This document shows positions 1-7,607 of a stretch of DNA of 64,000 bases, piece by piece. The stretch is from contig JBGVEN010000015.1 of assembly GCA_045120135.1 (NCBI GenBank), forward strand, positions 1-64,000, given 5' to 3'. Under the pieces are notes generated by a model. The model searched no databases. It saw only the letters and a list, made by a program, of their open reading frames with translations, and was not told the origin of the DNA. Made by a program: the position numbers and the translations under genes. Source of the DNA: SIG440 sp045120135 (GTDB taxonomy: Bacteria > Bacillota > Clostridia > Monoglobales > Monoglobaceae). How positions within the stretch are numbered: position 1 is the first letter of the stretch; every line of letters begins with the position of its first letter.

Positions 1-92
1 AATTGTCGTAATATTGTACTTTCAGTACTTAATATTACCGCTTTTCTCACTGTGTACTTTTCAAACATCACTGCTTCCCTCTCACGAGAGAG
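1..92 (-). other. Transcribed leader leaving the window (probable rRNA operon 5' leader)
   Basis: This untranslated stretch lies just downstream of two tandem consensus promoters and runs off the left edge. It holds a CTCTC/GAGAG hairpin (79-92) at the expected start of transcription and a second hairpin at 8-38 (GTAATATT and GTACT paired with AGTAC and AATATTAC). Between them, read on the minus strand, is a TTTGAAAAGTACACAGTGAG motif. It resembles the 'TTTGAAAA' sequences seen in Firmicute rRNA leaders and spacers. No rRNA itself is in the window, so the identity is inferred from promoter architecture and this motif. A tRNA cluster or another highly expressed RNA is the alternative. Confidence 0.4.
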
Positions 93-99
93 CCTATCT

Positions 100-128
100 A
101 ATATATCACACCGGACAACTTTTGTCAA
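100..128 (-). promoter_or_regulatory. Strong sigma-A promoter P2 facing left
   Basis: On the minus strand there is TTGACA (123-128), a 17-base spacer, and TATATT (100-105). An A/T-rich tract lies upstream of the -35 box, like an UP element. It is the second of two tandem promoters firing out of the left edge. Confidence 0.75.
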
Positions 129-192
129 CCCTTTTTTTGAATTTTTTTTAATTCTTTTTCGGTCCAACCCCGTCGCTCGGCGCAACTCGTTT

Positions 193-221
193 ATATTAAC
201 ACATCTACCTCTTCTTGTCAA
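193..221 (-). promoter_or_regulatory. Strong sigma-A promoter P1 facing left
   Basis: On the minus strand there is TTGACA (216-221), exactly 17 bases of spacer, and TAATAT (193-198). It sits 93 bases upstream of P2. Tandem near-consensus promoters with no ORF following are typical of Firmicute stable RNA operons. Confidence 0.75.
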
Positions 222-301
222 GTACTTTTTTACAAAAAAATTATATTTTTTTATATAATATTACCATTTTCTTTTACAGATATACTTTACATTATAAAAC
301 A

Positions 302-333
302 AAGAACAGAAGCCAAAATCGACTTCTGTTCTT
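302..333 (-). terminator. Terminator after gatB
   Basis: An 11-bp inverted repeat (AAGAACAGAAG paired with CTTCTGTTCTT) starts 8 bases past the gatB stop codon. On the minus strand it is followed by a T-rich run. It would end the aspS-gatC/gatA/gatB transcript. Confidence 0.8.
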
Positions 334-340
334 ATATTAT

Positions 341-1759
341 TTAGGACATTTTCTTTTCGAGAATTTCCTTAATTACAGCCGGGTCGCCTGCGCCTTTAAG
401 TTCTTTCATGCAAGCACCGAACAAAGCCTGAATAGCCTTTGTTTTACCATTTCTGTAATCTTCAACCGCACGGGAATTTTCGCTGATTATTCTATCGATA
501 ATAGTGTCAATTGCCGATGAATCAACCTGTCTGTCGAGACCGTTTTCCTTACAGAAAGCAATCGGATCAACGTCATCTTCGATAACTGCAATAAGAATCT
601 TCTTTGCTGCGACTCTGTTAATCTTTCCACCATCAACCAGCTTAATAATATCACTAAGCTTTTGGGGAGTGATTGCAAGATCCGCAAAGGTTTTACCATC
701 CTTACGAAGAACACCTGCGCAGTCAGTTAAAATCCAGGTTGCAGCATCCTTGGCATTGCAGCCAAGAGCAACCGTATCGTCGAGCAGCTTGCTTATTTTA
801 TTGTTAGAAATAAGCATATCGATTTCTTTATCAGAAATACCGGCGTTTCTATATTGCTCTGCTTTTTCGTCAACAGCCTCAGGCTTATTCGCCTTTATTT
901 TTTCAAGCCATTCATCGTCAATAATTATCGGCATAAGGTTTGCATCAGGGAAGTAACGATAGTCCGCTTCAGTTTCCTTGTTGCGCATTGCAAAAGTTTT
1001 GCCGCTTACATCATCGAAACGGCGTGTTTCCTGAACAAGCTCCTCTGTTTCGAATTCAAGAGCATCCATATGACGCTGAGCCTCATAACGGATTGCACGT
1101 TCGATTGCATCAAATGAGCTCATATTCTTTATTTCGGTACGAACACCAAATTCTTCACTACCCTCAGGGCGGACGGAGATGTTAACATCACAACGCATAG
1201 CACCCTCTTCACATTCGGAAATTCCACCGGAAATAAACATTGACTTAAGTTTATTGAGGTATGTTGTAACCTCTTCTGCACTACGGAAATCCGGCTGAGT
1301 AACAATCTCAATAAGCGGAACACTTGTACGGTTGAAGTCAACAAATGACGAGTTACCACCGTGAACAAGCTTACCTGCATCTTCTTCCATATGAATCTGC
1401 TTAATACGGATATCTCGTGTACCCTCTGATGTTTTCAATGTTACACAACCATCTGTACAAATGGGGTGGTTGAGCTGTGTTATCTGATAAGCACAGGGAA
1501 GATCCGGATAATAATAATTCTTTTTGTCGAAAGTGGTGTATCTGTTGATATTACAGTTGAGCATAAGACCTGCTGTAACAGCAAGCTCAACAACACGCTT
1601 ATTCATAACCGGAAGCATACCGGGCATGCCTGAACAAGCCGGACAAACACAGTCATTTGGTTCTTTAGCCGCAGAATGACCGCCGCAAGAACAAAATATT
1701 TTAGATTCGGTGCTTAACTCCACATGGGTTTCAAGGCCGATGACAAGTTCATATTTCAT
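341..1759 (-). CDS. gatB: Asp-tRNA(Asn)/Glu-tRNA(Gln) amidotransferase subunit B
   Basis: GatB binds the mischarged tRNA and phosphorylates the Asp or Glu side chain before amidation in the GatCAB complex. The 472 residues match the family's usual length. Near the N-terminus are the zinc-binding cysteines (CSC, then CVCPAC). The YYYPDLP motif of the kinase cradle and the HMEEDAGKL and MRCDVNIS signatures follow. The C-terminal 130 residues form the helical and YqeY-like tail domain. The ATG is preceded by AAGGTG. It is the last gene of the operon, two bases after gatA, with a terminator behind it. Unlike its partner GatA, nothing in GatB looks degenerate, so it probably still works as the kinase and tRNA-binding subunit. 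Confidence 0.95.
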   Translation of the reverse strand: MKYELVIGLETHVELSTESKIFCSCGGHSAAKEPNDCVCPACSGMPGMLPVMNKRVVELAVTAGLMLNCNINRYTTFDKKNYYYPDLPCAYQITQLNHPICTDGCVTLKTSEGTRDIRIKQIHMEEDAGKLVHGGNSSFVDFNRTSVPLIEIVTQPDFRSAEEVTTYLNKLKSMFISGGISECEEGAMRCDVNISVRPEGSEEFGVRTEIKNMSSFDAIERAIRYEAQRHMDALEFETEELVQETRRFDDVSGKTFAMRNKETEADYRYFPDANLMPIIIDDEWLEKIKANKPEAVDEKAEQYRNAGISDKEIDMLISNNKISKLLDDTVALGCNAKDAATWILTDCAGVLRKDGKTFADLAITPQKLSDIIKLVDGGKINRVAAKKILIAVIEDDVDPIAFCKENGLDRQVDSSAIDTIIDRIISENSRAVEDYRNGKTKAIQALFGACMKELKGAGDPAVIKEILEKKMS

Positions 1760-1761
1760 AA

Positions 1762-2946
1762 TTATTCACCTTTCCTTTCAACACTGTGTGCAAGGCTCAA
1801 AAGCGTGCTTTCTGCAAAGTGTTTGCCCACAAGCTGAACCTTGCCGCAAACAAGAGCCGGAATTCCGATAAGATTTGCAACAGAAGTGAAAACACTCTCA
1901 GCAAAAACCCTACCAAACGCTTCGTGAATATCATATGGAGCATATTTAGCTGTGCTGCACGCAGGCATAACAATTGCATCATATTCGCCCAAAAGCTTCT
2001 CAATACCCTCGGCTACTACTCTGCGGACACGAAGAGATTTATCATAACAATCCTTATAACGATTCTTGGAAAGAACATCTGAACCATAGAGTATTACAGC
2101 TTTTGTAAGGAAGTTAAAGCCCTCCGTCCTGGAATTTACATACAGCTCATCGATATTCTTATAATTCTTTGCACGATGACCGTATTTTACGCCATCATAT
2201 CTTGAAACATTGTTACAGGTTTCAGCAGACATAAGAATCTGCCAAGCAGTATTTGCAATATCAAATAAATCGCAGGAAATTTCGTCCACAACTACACCTT
2301 TTTTAGCAAGAGCATCAATATACGCTTTTACCTCTGCCTTTACAGCATCGTCAGCTTTGTCAATCAGTTCTTTGATTACACAAACCTTCATTTCCGAGAC
2401 AGTCTCAGCGTTTGAGTAGTTATAGCTTTCATTCTTGAGGCTTGTTCCGTCTTTTTCATCGTACCCTGCAATAACAGACAATATTTCCTTTAACCCGTCA
2501 GTATCTTTTGCATAAACACCAAGCTGTTCGCCTGATGCCGCTGTTGAAATCACACCATAACGTGATACTGTTCCGTAGGTGGGTTTAAGAAATCTAACAT
2601 TTGATAACGCCGCCGCTCTTCGCGGTGCACCATTTACATCCACACCAAGAGCCGCTTTAACCTCGCCGTTTGCAACAAGTTCTGCCGCTGCACCACGAAT
2701 AGTATCCTGTTTTTCTGCATAATACGAAAACTCACCTGCAAGGTCAAGTCCAAATTCGCCAACATGGGTTTTGCCTGATACTGTATATCCCTTGCTTTGA
2801 AGTCTTGTAACAGCTTCTGCATCAAAAAGAGGTTTAAAACCCTCTAAAATTCTTGAACCTGCAGTTGCAACCACATCCTTAACAAGAATTGTATCATCAA
2901 CAGCAATATTTCCTTTTTCATTCAGCTGTGCTGCATAATATTTCAT
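1762..2946 (-). CDS. gatA: GatA-like amidase-fold protein lacking the catalytic serines
   Basis: In the position of GatA, the glutaminase subunit of GatCAB. It has 394 residues against about 485 for the family. I place the start at the ATG with GAGGTG six bases upstream; a GTG three codons earlier is in frame but poorly placed. It begins near the motif carrying the catalytic lysine (Lys23 in LVKD), so the usual N-terminal 60 or so residues are missing. The GGSSGGS motif that carries the cis-serine is gone (only RGAAA remains, residues 84-88). The nucleophile motif GSDTGGS reads GVDVNGA, with Ala107 where the catalytic Ser should be. Downstream LKPTYG and VSRYG motifs and the C-terminal half align well with GatA. 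Seen: both serines absent. Inferred: no glutaminase activity. It is intact and in an operon, so it is not an obvious pseudogene and may be a structural subunit. Confidence 0.88.
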   Translation of the reverse strand: MKYYAAQLNEKGNIAVDDTILVKDVVATAGSRILEGFKPLFDAEAVTRLQSKGYTVSGKTHVGEFGLDLAGEFSYYAEKQDTIRGAAAELVANGEVKAALGVDVNGAPRRAAALSNVRFLKPTYGTVSRYGVISTAASGEQLGVYAKDTDGLKEILSVIAGYDEKDGTSLKNESYNYSNAETVSEMKVCVIKELIDKADDAVKAEVKAYIDALAKKGVVVDEISCDLFDIANTAWQILMSAETCNNVSRYDGVKYGHRAKNYKNIDELYVNSRTEGFNFLTKAVILYGSDVLSKNRYKDCYDKSLRVRRVVAEGIEKLLGEYDAIVMPACSTAKYAPYDIHEAFGRVFAESVFTSVANLIGIPALVCGKVQLVGKHFAESTLLSLAHSVERKGE

Positions 2947-2956
2947 TCTACACACC

Positions 2957-5032
2957 TCACTTTACAAGTCTGGGAACCTGCCAACTGTCTTCGCTTCTCT
3001 CAGGAGCACCCTCAAGCAGGCTCTCTCTGGTAAACGGCTGTTTACGCTCGTCTTCACGAAGAACATTGGTCATTGGCATCACATATATCATCTCTTCGAC
3101 ATTTTCTGTATCGATTTTCTTAAGTGCTTCTTCTTGCTCGTTCATTCCTTTGAAAATGCCCTGCATTACGCCTTCCTCATCTTCTGTAAGCGAAAGCTGA
3201 TTAAGCTGCTGTGCATTTGAGAATGTTGAACGCTTTCCTAAAGCCTGTTTGCCTGCGCCGGTTGCCGATGCACGCTGGGCAAGAGCACTGCCGCTACCAA
3301 GCAGGTGAACATCCTCAAGCTGCTGGTTTGTAACCTCGCTCGGTGCCCCAAGCAACAAATCCTGAGCATTTCCGTTAAGCGGGAATGCAATTACATCAAG
3401 AATTTTTTCTTCGTCGGTAAGAAGCATTACCATACGGTCGATACCGGGTGCCATACCGGCGTGAGGCGGTGCACCGTACTGGAATGCAGTATAGAGAGCG
3501 CTGAATCTTGTTTTGAGTTCGCTTTCGCTGTAACCTGCAATCTCAAACGCTTTCTTCATTATATCAATATCGTGGTTACGAACGGCACCGGATGCAAGTT
3601 CAATACCGTTACCAACAAGGTCATACTGATATGCAAGAACCTCAGTCGGGTCTTTTGTGAGAAGCGCATCCATTCCACCTTGAGGCATTGAGAACGGGTT
3701 GTGGGTAAAGATTGTATCGCCCGTTTCCTCGTCAATCTCATACATCGGGAAATCAACAACAAAACAGAATTCAAATGCATCGTCACGTATAAGGTCAAGC
3801 TGTTCTTTTTTTGCAAGCCAGGTACGGATATGACCCGCCTTTTTCTCTGTGTCATTTTTCTTATCGTCACAGATGAAGAACAGCGTTTCGCCTTCTTTAA
3901 CGCCGGTGAGTTCAATAATTTCTGCTTTCTTTGCATCACTAAGGAACTTTGCAATAGGACCTGCAAATGCACCATCCTTAAGGGTTATATATCCAAGACC
4001 GCCAAGCCCTACTTCGGCAGATGTAGCAAACTTGAGCGAGTCTTCAAAGAACTTTTTAGACTTGCCCTGGCAGTTCGCAACAATACCGCGTACGGGCTTG
4101 CCCTTGAATGCGGGGAAATCAACATCTTCAAAAAATGCAGTTAAATCACAGATAATAAGAGGGTTACGAAGGTCGGGCTTATCGGAGCCGTATTTCATCA
4201 TTGCCTCCGCATAGGTAATGCGTCTGAACGGTTTTTCAGTTACCTTTTTATCTGAAAACTTTTTGAATGTGTCATAAATAACATCTTCGCACACATCAAG
4301 AACTTCTTCCTGTGTTGCAAAAGCCATTTCAAAGTCGAGCTGATAGAATTCGCCCGGTGAACGGTCTGCACGGGCATCCTCGTCACGGAAGCAGGGCGCA
4401 ACCTGGAAGTATCTGTCAAAGCCTGACACCATCAAAAGTTGCTTGAACTGCTGGGGTGCCTGGGGAAGTGCATAGAACTTGCCCGGATGCTTACGGCTTG
4501 GAACAAGGAAGTCACGGGCCCCCTCAGGAGAAGACGCTGTGAGGATAGGTGTCTGCATATCCAGAAAACCTTTTTCCTCCATCTTGTTTCTGAGGTGACG
4601 AATAATTTTTGAACGAATAACGAGGTTTTCGTGGTTCTTGGGATTACGAAGGTCAAGGTAGCGGTACTTGAGACGCACCTCATCCTTACTTGCTCTTGAT
4701 GCTCTTACCTCAAAGGGGAGCATATTTTTACTTTTACCAAGAACATCAAGTGTGTCTGCAACAAGTTCTACTTCACCTGTTGCAATTTTTGTATTTACTG
4801 TTTCAGCATCACGCTTTTCAACAGTACCACTAACCGAAATAACCGTTTCACGGTTTACATTTTTAAGCAATGCTTCGTTGTGAATAACAACCTGCGTAAC
4901 GCCGGTGTAGTCACGAAGGTCTACGAATATAACGCCGCCGTGGTCACGAACAACATCTACCCAGCCTGCAAGCTGAACTGTTTTGCCGATATGCTCATCG
5001 CGTATATCGTTGCAGAAGAGAGTTCTATACAT
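2957..5032 (-). CDS. aspS: Aspartyl-tRNA synthetase fused to GatC
   Basis: A 691-residue fusion. Residues 1 to about 578 are a complete class II AspRS. They comprise an N-terminal OB-fold anticodon-binding domain, motif 2 (FRDEDARADR), the GAD insertion, and motif 3 (GMAPGIDRMVML). After an Ala/Ser-rich linker (about 579-612), residues 613-691 match GatC, with the diagnostic PMTNVLRED and EGAPERSED...VPRLV motifs. The OB-fold has RDHGG rather than the RDLGS of E. coli AspRS. That histidine is associated with non-discriminating AspRS enzymes, which charge both tRNA-Asp and tRNA-Asn. The gene has AAGGAGGT before its ATG. It heads the operon with gatA and gatB behind a T-box leader. The fusion would physically couple mischarging to transamidation. 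Confidence 0.93.
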   Translation of the reverse strand: MYRTLFCNDIRDEHIGKTVQLAGWVDVVRDHGGVIFVDLRDYTGVTQVVIHNEALLKNVNRETVISVSGTVEKRDAETVNTKIATGEVELVADTLDVLGKSKNMLPFEVRASRASKDEVRLKYRYLDLRNPKNHENLVIRSKIIRHLRNKMEEKGFLDMQTPILTASSPEGARDFLVPSRKHPGKFYALPQAPQQFKQLLMVSGFDRYFQVAPCFRDEDARADRSPGEFYQLDFEMAFATQEEVLDVCEDVIYDTFKKFSDKKVTEKPFRRITYAEAMMKYGSDKPDLRNPLIICDLTAFFEDVDFPAFKGKPVRGIVANCQGKSKKFFEDSLKFATSAEVGLGGLGYITLKDGAFAGPIAKFLSDAKKAEIIELTGVKEGETLFFICDDKKNDTEKKAGHIRTWLAKKEQLDLIRDDAFEFCFVVDFPMYEIDEETGDTIFTHNPFSMPQGGMDALLTKDPTEVLAYQYDLVGNGIELASGAVRNHDIDIMKKAFEIAGYSESELKTRFSALYTAFQYGAPPHAGMAPGIDRMVMLLTDEEKILDVIAFPLNGNAQDLLLGAPSEVTNQQLEDVHLLGSGSALAQRASATGAGKQALGKRSTFSNAQQLNQLSLTEDEEGVMQGIFKGMNEQEEALKKIDTENVEEMIYVMPMTNVLREDERKQPFTRESLLEGAPERSEDSWQVPRLVK

Positions 5033-5060
5033 AATAATGTACCTCCTTAATTTTTTAAAA

Positions 5061-5206
5061 CAAAGCGGCTTTGCCGTTCGCTTTGCGACGGTCTAAGCAA
5101 TCACGCTTTGTTTGCCCATGTGCATTTCGGCAAAGCCAAAAATTTTGCACGGGCATTATTTTTATATTTTATTGTTTGATAGGGAATTGCGTAATTTCCT
5201 ATCAAA
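5061..5206 (-). other. Structured 5' UTR between T-box terminator and aspS
   Basis: About 180 bases separate the T-box terminator from the aspS start, which is longer than usual. Three inverted repeats occur here. They are TTTGATAGG/CCTATCAAA (5175-5206), GCCC..GTGCA/TGCAC..GGGC (5114-5154), and CAAAGCG/CGCTTTG (5061-5085). On the minus strand the last is followed by TTTT. I do not recognise the set as a known regulatory RNA. Confidence 0.5.
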
Positions 5207-5214
5207 TAATAAAA

Positions 5215-5245
5215 GTCCCGGGAATATATGAAATATTCCCGGGAC
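5215..5245 (-). terminator. T-box intrinsic terminator before aspS
   Basis: A near-perfect inverted repeat (GTCCCGGGAATAT paired with ATATTCCCGGGAC), followed by TTTT on the minus strand. It directly follows the T-box motif, so it is the regulated terminator of the leader. Confidence 0.9.
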
Positions 5246-5425
5246 GAGAAAACAAAATTTACCCGCGGTGCCACCCGAATTGATATACCCTAAAGTATAT
5301 CCGCTTTTGATATTTATTTTTGTATACATTGCAGAGTGTTCCCGAACTTACTACTTATCTGAAACGCGCTTTCAGTCGGTGACGCGTTCTCCCTGACAGA
5401 CTTTCCACAAAAGCCGAGTCTCTGC
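5215..5425 (-). promoter_or_regulatory. T-box leader, probable Asn (AAC) specifier
   Basis: A tRNA-sensing T-box riboswitch in the aspS-gatC/gatA/gatB transcript. The conserved T-box sequence, GGGTGGCACCGCGGGT on the minus strand, is at 5261-5276. It is followed by the terminator at 5215-5245. Stem I closes with GCAGAG (5420-5425) paired to CTCTGC (5331-5336). Just inside the 3' side of that stem the minus strand reads AAC followed by A (5338-5340, 5337). Codon plus purine is the expected specifier position, so the leader probably responds to uncharged tRNA-Asn. I saw no GAC (Asp) triplet there. An Asn specifier suits an operon that makes Asn-tRNA by transamidation. The specifier call rests on hand pairing only. 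The leader lies between thrS and aspS but on the aspS side, so it does not control thrS. Confidence 0.9.
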
Positions 5426-5430
5426 AAATT

Positions 5431-5459
5431 ATTATAGCAAACAAAAATATTTTTGTCAA
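5431..5459 (-). promoter_or_regulatory. Consensus promoter for the aspS operon
   Basis: A perfect TTGACA (5454-5459), 17-base spacer and TATAAT (5431-5436) on the minus strand. They end about 6 bases before the start of T-box stem I. Confidence 0.9.
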
Positions 5460-5500
5460 TATTATTTTTACCGGTAACATCAGGTAATATTCACAAAAAT

Positions 5501-5527
5501 ATACCGCACAGAAAATCTGTGCGGTAT
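5501..5527 (-). terminator. Terminator after thrS
   Basis: A 12-bp perfect stem (ATACCGCACAGA/TCTGTGCGGTAT) with a 3-base loop sits six bases after the thrS stop codon. An ATTTTT run follows on the minus strand. Confidence 0.88.
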
Positions 5528-5532
5528 TTGTT

Positions 5533-7470
5533 TTAAATAACTTTATCGTCCACTTCCTTGCCAAGCATTTCCATAAATGCATCAAGTGACATTGAACCAA
5601 GGTCGCCCTGTTTTCTTGAACGGACAGAAACTGTGCCCTCGTTCATTTCCTTTTCACCTGCGATTATCATATACGGAACCTTTTCAAGCTGAGCTTCACG
5701 AATCTTGTAGCCAATCTTCTCGCTTCTTTCATCGATTTCAACTCTAAAGCCCTTCTTCTGCATTTCATCATACAGCTTATCCGCATATTCTCTGTAGTTA
5801 TCAGAGATAGGAAGGATCTTAACCTGAGTGGGAGCAAGCCATGCCGGGAATGCACCTGCATACTTTTCAATCAGCAACGCAAGAGTTCTTTCATAGCAAC
5901 CGATTGAAGTTCTGTGAATGATGTATGGATTCTTCTTGCTGCCGTCAGAATCAATATATTCCATACCAAATTTTTCAGCAAGCATCTGGTCAATCTGGAT
6001 TGTGATAAGTGTATCTTCCTTACCGAATACATTCTTTATCTGAATATCGAGTTTAGGACCATAGAATGCAGCCTCACCGATACCAACCTTATAGGGAATT
6101 TCAAGATGGTCAAGTATTTTCGCCATTGTATCCTGAGCTTCGTCCCACTGTTCCTTTGTTCCAATATACTTATCTCTGTCATCGGGATCCCACTGTGAGA
6201 ATCTGTAAGATACATCCTCATAAAGTCCCAATGTCTTAAGCATATATATTGCCATTTCAAGACAGCTTTTAAATTCTTCTTCAAGCTGGTCGGGACGGCA
6301 CATAAGATGTCCCTCAGAAATAGTAAACTGTCTTACACGAATAAGTCCGTGCATTTCACCTGATGCTTCGTTTCTGAAAAGGGTTGAAGTTTCACCATAT
6401 CTCAGGGGAAGGTCACGATAGCTGCGCATTTTGTTGAGGTATGCCTGATACTGGAATGGGCAGGTCATTGGACGAAGTGCAAAAACTTCCTTATCCTTTT
6501 CCTCATCACCCATTACAAACATACCATCTTGATAATGATCCCAGTGACCGGAAATTTTGTAAAGGTCACTTTTTGCCATATACGGAGTTTTTGTTCTTAC
6601 CCAACCGTGCTTGTCTTCATGGTCTTCAACAAATCTCTGCAAAATCTGCATAATCTTTGCACCCTTGGGAAGCAAAATAGGAAGCCCCTGACCAATACTG
6701 TCAACAGTTGTAAAAATTTCAAGTTCACGTCCAAGCTTGTTGTGGTCTCTCTTTTTAGCCTCTTCCAATCTTTCAAGGTGCTCGTCAAGGTCAGCTTTCT
6801 TGGGGAATGCAGTTCCGTAAATTCTTGTAAGCATTTTGTTATTCTCGTTGCCACGCCAATAAGCACCGGCTGTATACTGAAGCTTTATAGCCTTGAGCTT
6901 GCCTGTTGACAAAAGATGCGGACCTGCACAAAGGTCAACAAAATCACCCTGCTTATAAATCGAAATGATTGCATCCTCAGGAAGGTCCTCTATAAGCTCC
7001 ACCTTATAATCCTCGTCCAAATCAGTCATCATCTTTATAGCTTCCGCTCTTGGGATTTCAGCTCTTTCGAGTCTGATATCTTCCTTGATAATCTTCTTCA
7101 TTTCTGCTTCCAGAGCATCAAGGTCTGAATTTGTAAGCGGTGCTTCAAAATCAAAATCATAATAGAATCCGTCATCTATAGCAGGACCGATTGCCAGCTT
7201 TGCCTTGGGATATATTCTCTTAACCGCCTGTGCCAAAACATGGGATGCTGTGTGTCTGTAAGTTCGTCTGCCGTCCTCGTCATCGAATGTGAGGAAATTA
7301 ACCGCACAATCCCTTTCCGGTACAAAATCCAGACCGTGAACTTCGCTGTCCACACTTGCAGCAAGAGCCACCCTTGCAAGTCCCTCGCTGATGGACTTTG
7401 CCATTTCAATAAGACTGGTTCCGTTTTCAAAAGCCTTTACATCTCCGCCTTTGAATGTAATGTTTATCAT
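5533..7470 (-). CDS. thrS: Threonyl-tRNA synthetase
   Basis: Class II ThrRS charging tRNA-Thr; 645 residues, the usual full length. The order is a TGS domain (1-60), the editing domain with HTASHVL (about 75-80), the catalytic core, and the C-terminal anticodon-binding domain. The zinc ligands are present: Cys in RPMTCPF, His in the RQFTISEGH motif, and His in IIHRTS. The core motif reads MTCPFQYQ where many enzymes have NCPGH or similar, so it belongs to a variant subgroup. The ATG has AAAGGAG upstream. It has its own terminator and appears monocistronic. Only about 130 bases separate it from ispA, and I see no T-box there, which is unusual for a Firmicute thrS. Confidence 0.96.
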   Translation of the reverse strand: MINITFKGGDVKAFENGTSLIEMAKSISEGLARVALAASVDSEVHGLDFVPERDCAVNFLTFDDEDGRRTYRHTASHVLAQAVKRIYPKAKLAIGPAIDDGFYYDFDFEAPLTNSDLDALEAEMKKIIKEDIRLERAEIPRAEAIKMMTDLDEDYKVELIEDLPEDAIISIYKQGDFVDLCAGPHLLSTGKLKAIKLQYTAGAYWRGNENNKMLTRIYGTAFPKKADLDEHLERLEEAKKRDHNKLGRELEIFTTVDSIGQGLPILLPKGAKIMQILQRFVEDHEDKHGWVRTKTPYMAKSDLYKISGHWDHYQDGMFVMGDEEKDKEVFALRPMTCPFQYQAYLNKMRSYRDLPLRYGETSTLFRNEASGEMHGLIRVRQFTISEGHLMCRPDQLEEEFKSCLEMAIYMLKTLGLYEDVSYRFSQWDPDDRDKYIGTKEQWDEAQDTMAKILDHLEIPYKVGIGEAAFYGPKLDIQIKNVFGKEDTLITIQIDQMLAEKFGMEYIDSDGSKKNPYIIHRTSIGCYERTLALLIEKYAGAFPAWLAPTQVKILPISDNYREYADKLYDEMQKKGFRVEIDERSEKIGYKIREAQLEKVPYMIIAGEKEMNEGTVSVRSRKQGDLGSMSLDAFMEMLGKEVDDKVI

Positions 7471-7563
7471 AGCAATCCGCTCCTTTCTTTATTTTTTCCT
7501 TTATACTGCATTTTTCGCAGCATCGGGTTGCTTTCATATATAAATAACATTGTAACTCAAAAA

Positions 7564-7596
7564 CAAAAAAATTGCAATAGAAGAATTGCAATTTTT
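7564..7596 (-). terminator. Terminator after ispA
   Basis: A 12-bp A/T-rich stem around ATTGCAAT, followed on the minus strand by TTTTTTTG. It lies 12 bases past the ispA stop codon and separates the nusB-xseA-ispA group from thrS. Confidence 0.75.
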
Positions 7597-7607
7597 TGCT
7601 ATAATAT

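Noticed and set aside
2947..2955. Upstream GTG start giving a longer GatA
   Set aside because: It overlaps the ribosome site of the ATG at 2946 and adds only three residues. It does not restore the missing N-terminal region.
5215..5425. T-box assigned to thrS
   Set aside because: It lies downstream of thrS with its own promoter and a terminator in front, so it leads into aspS.
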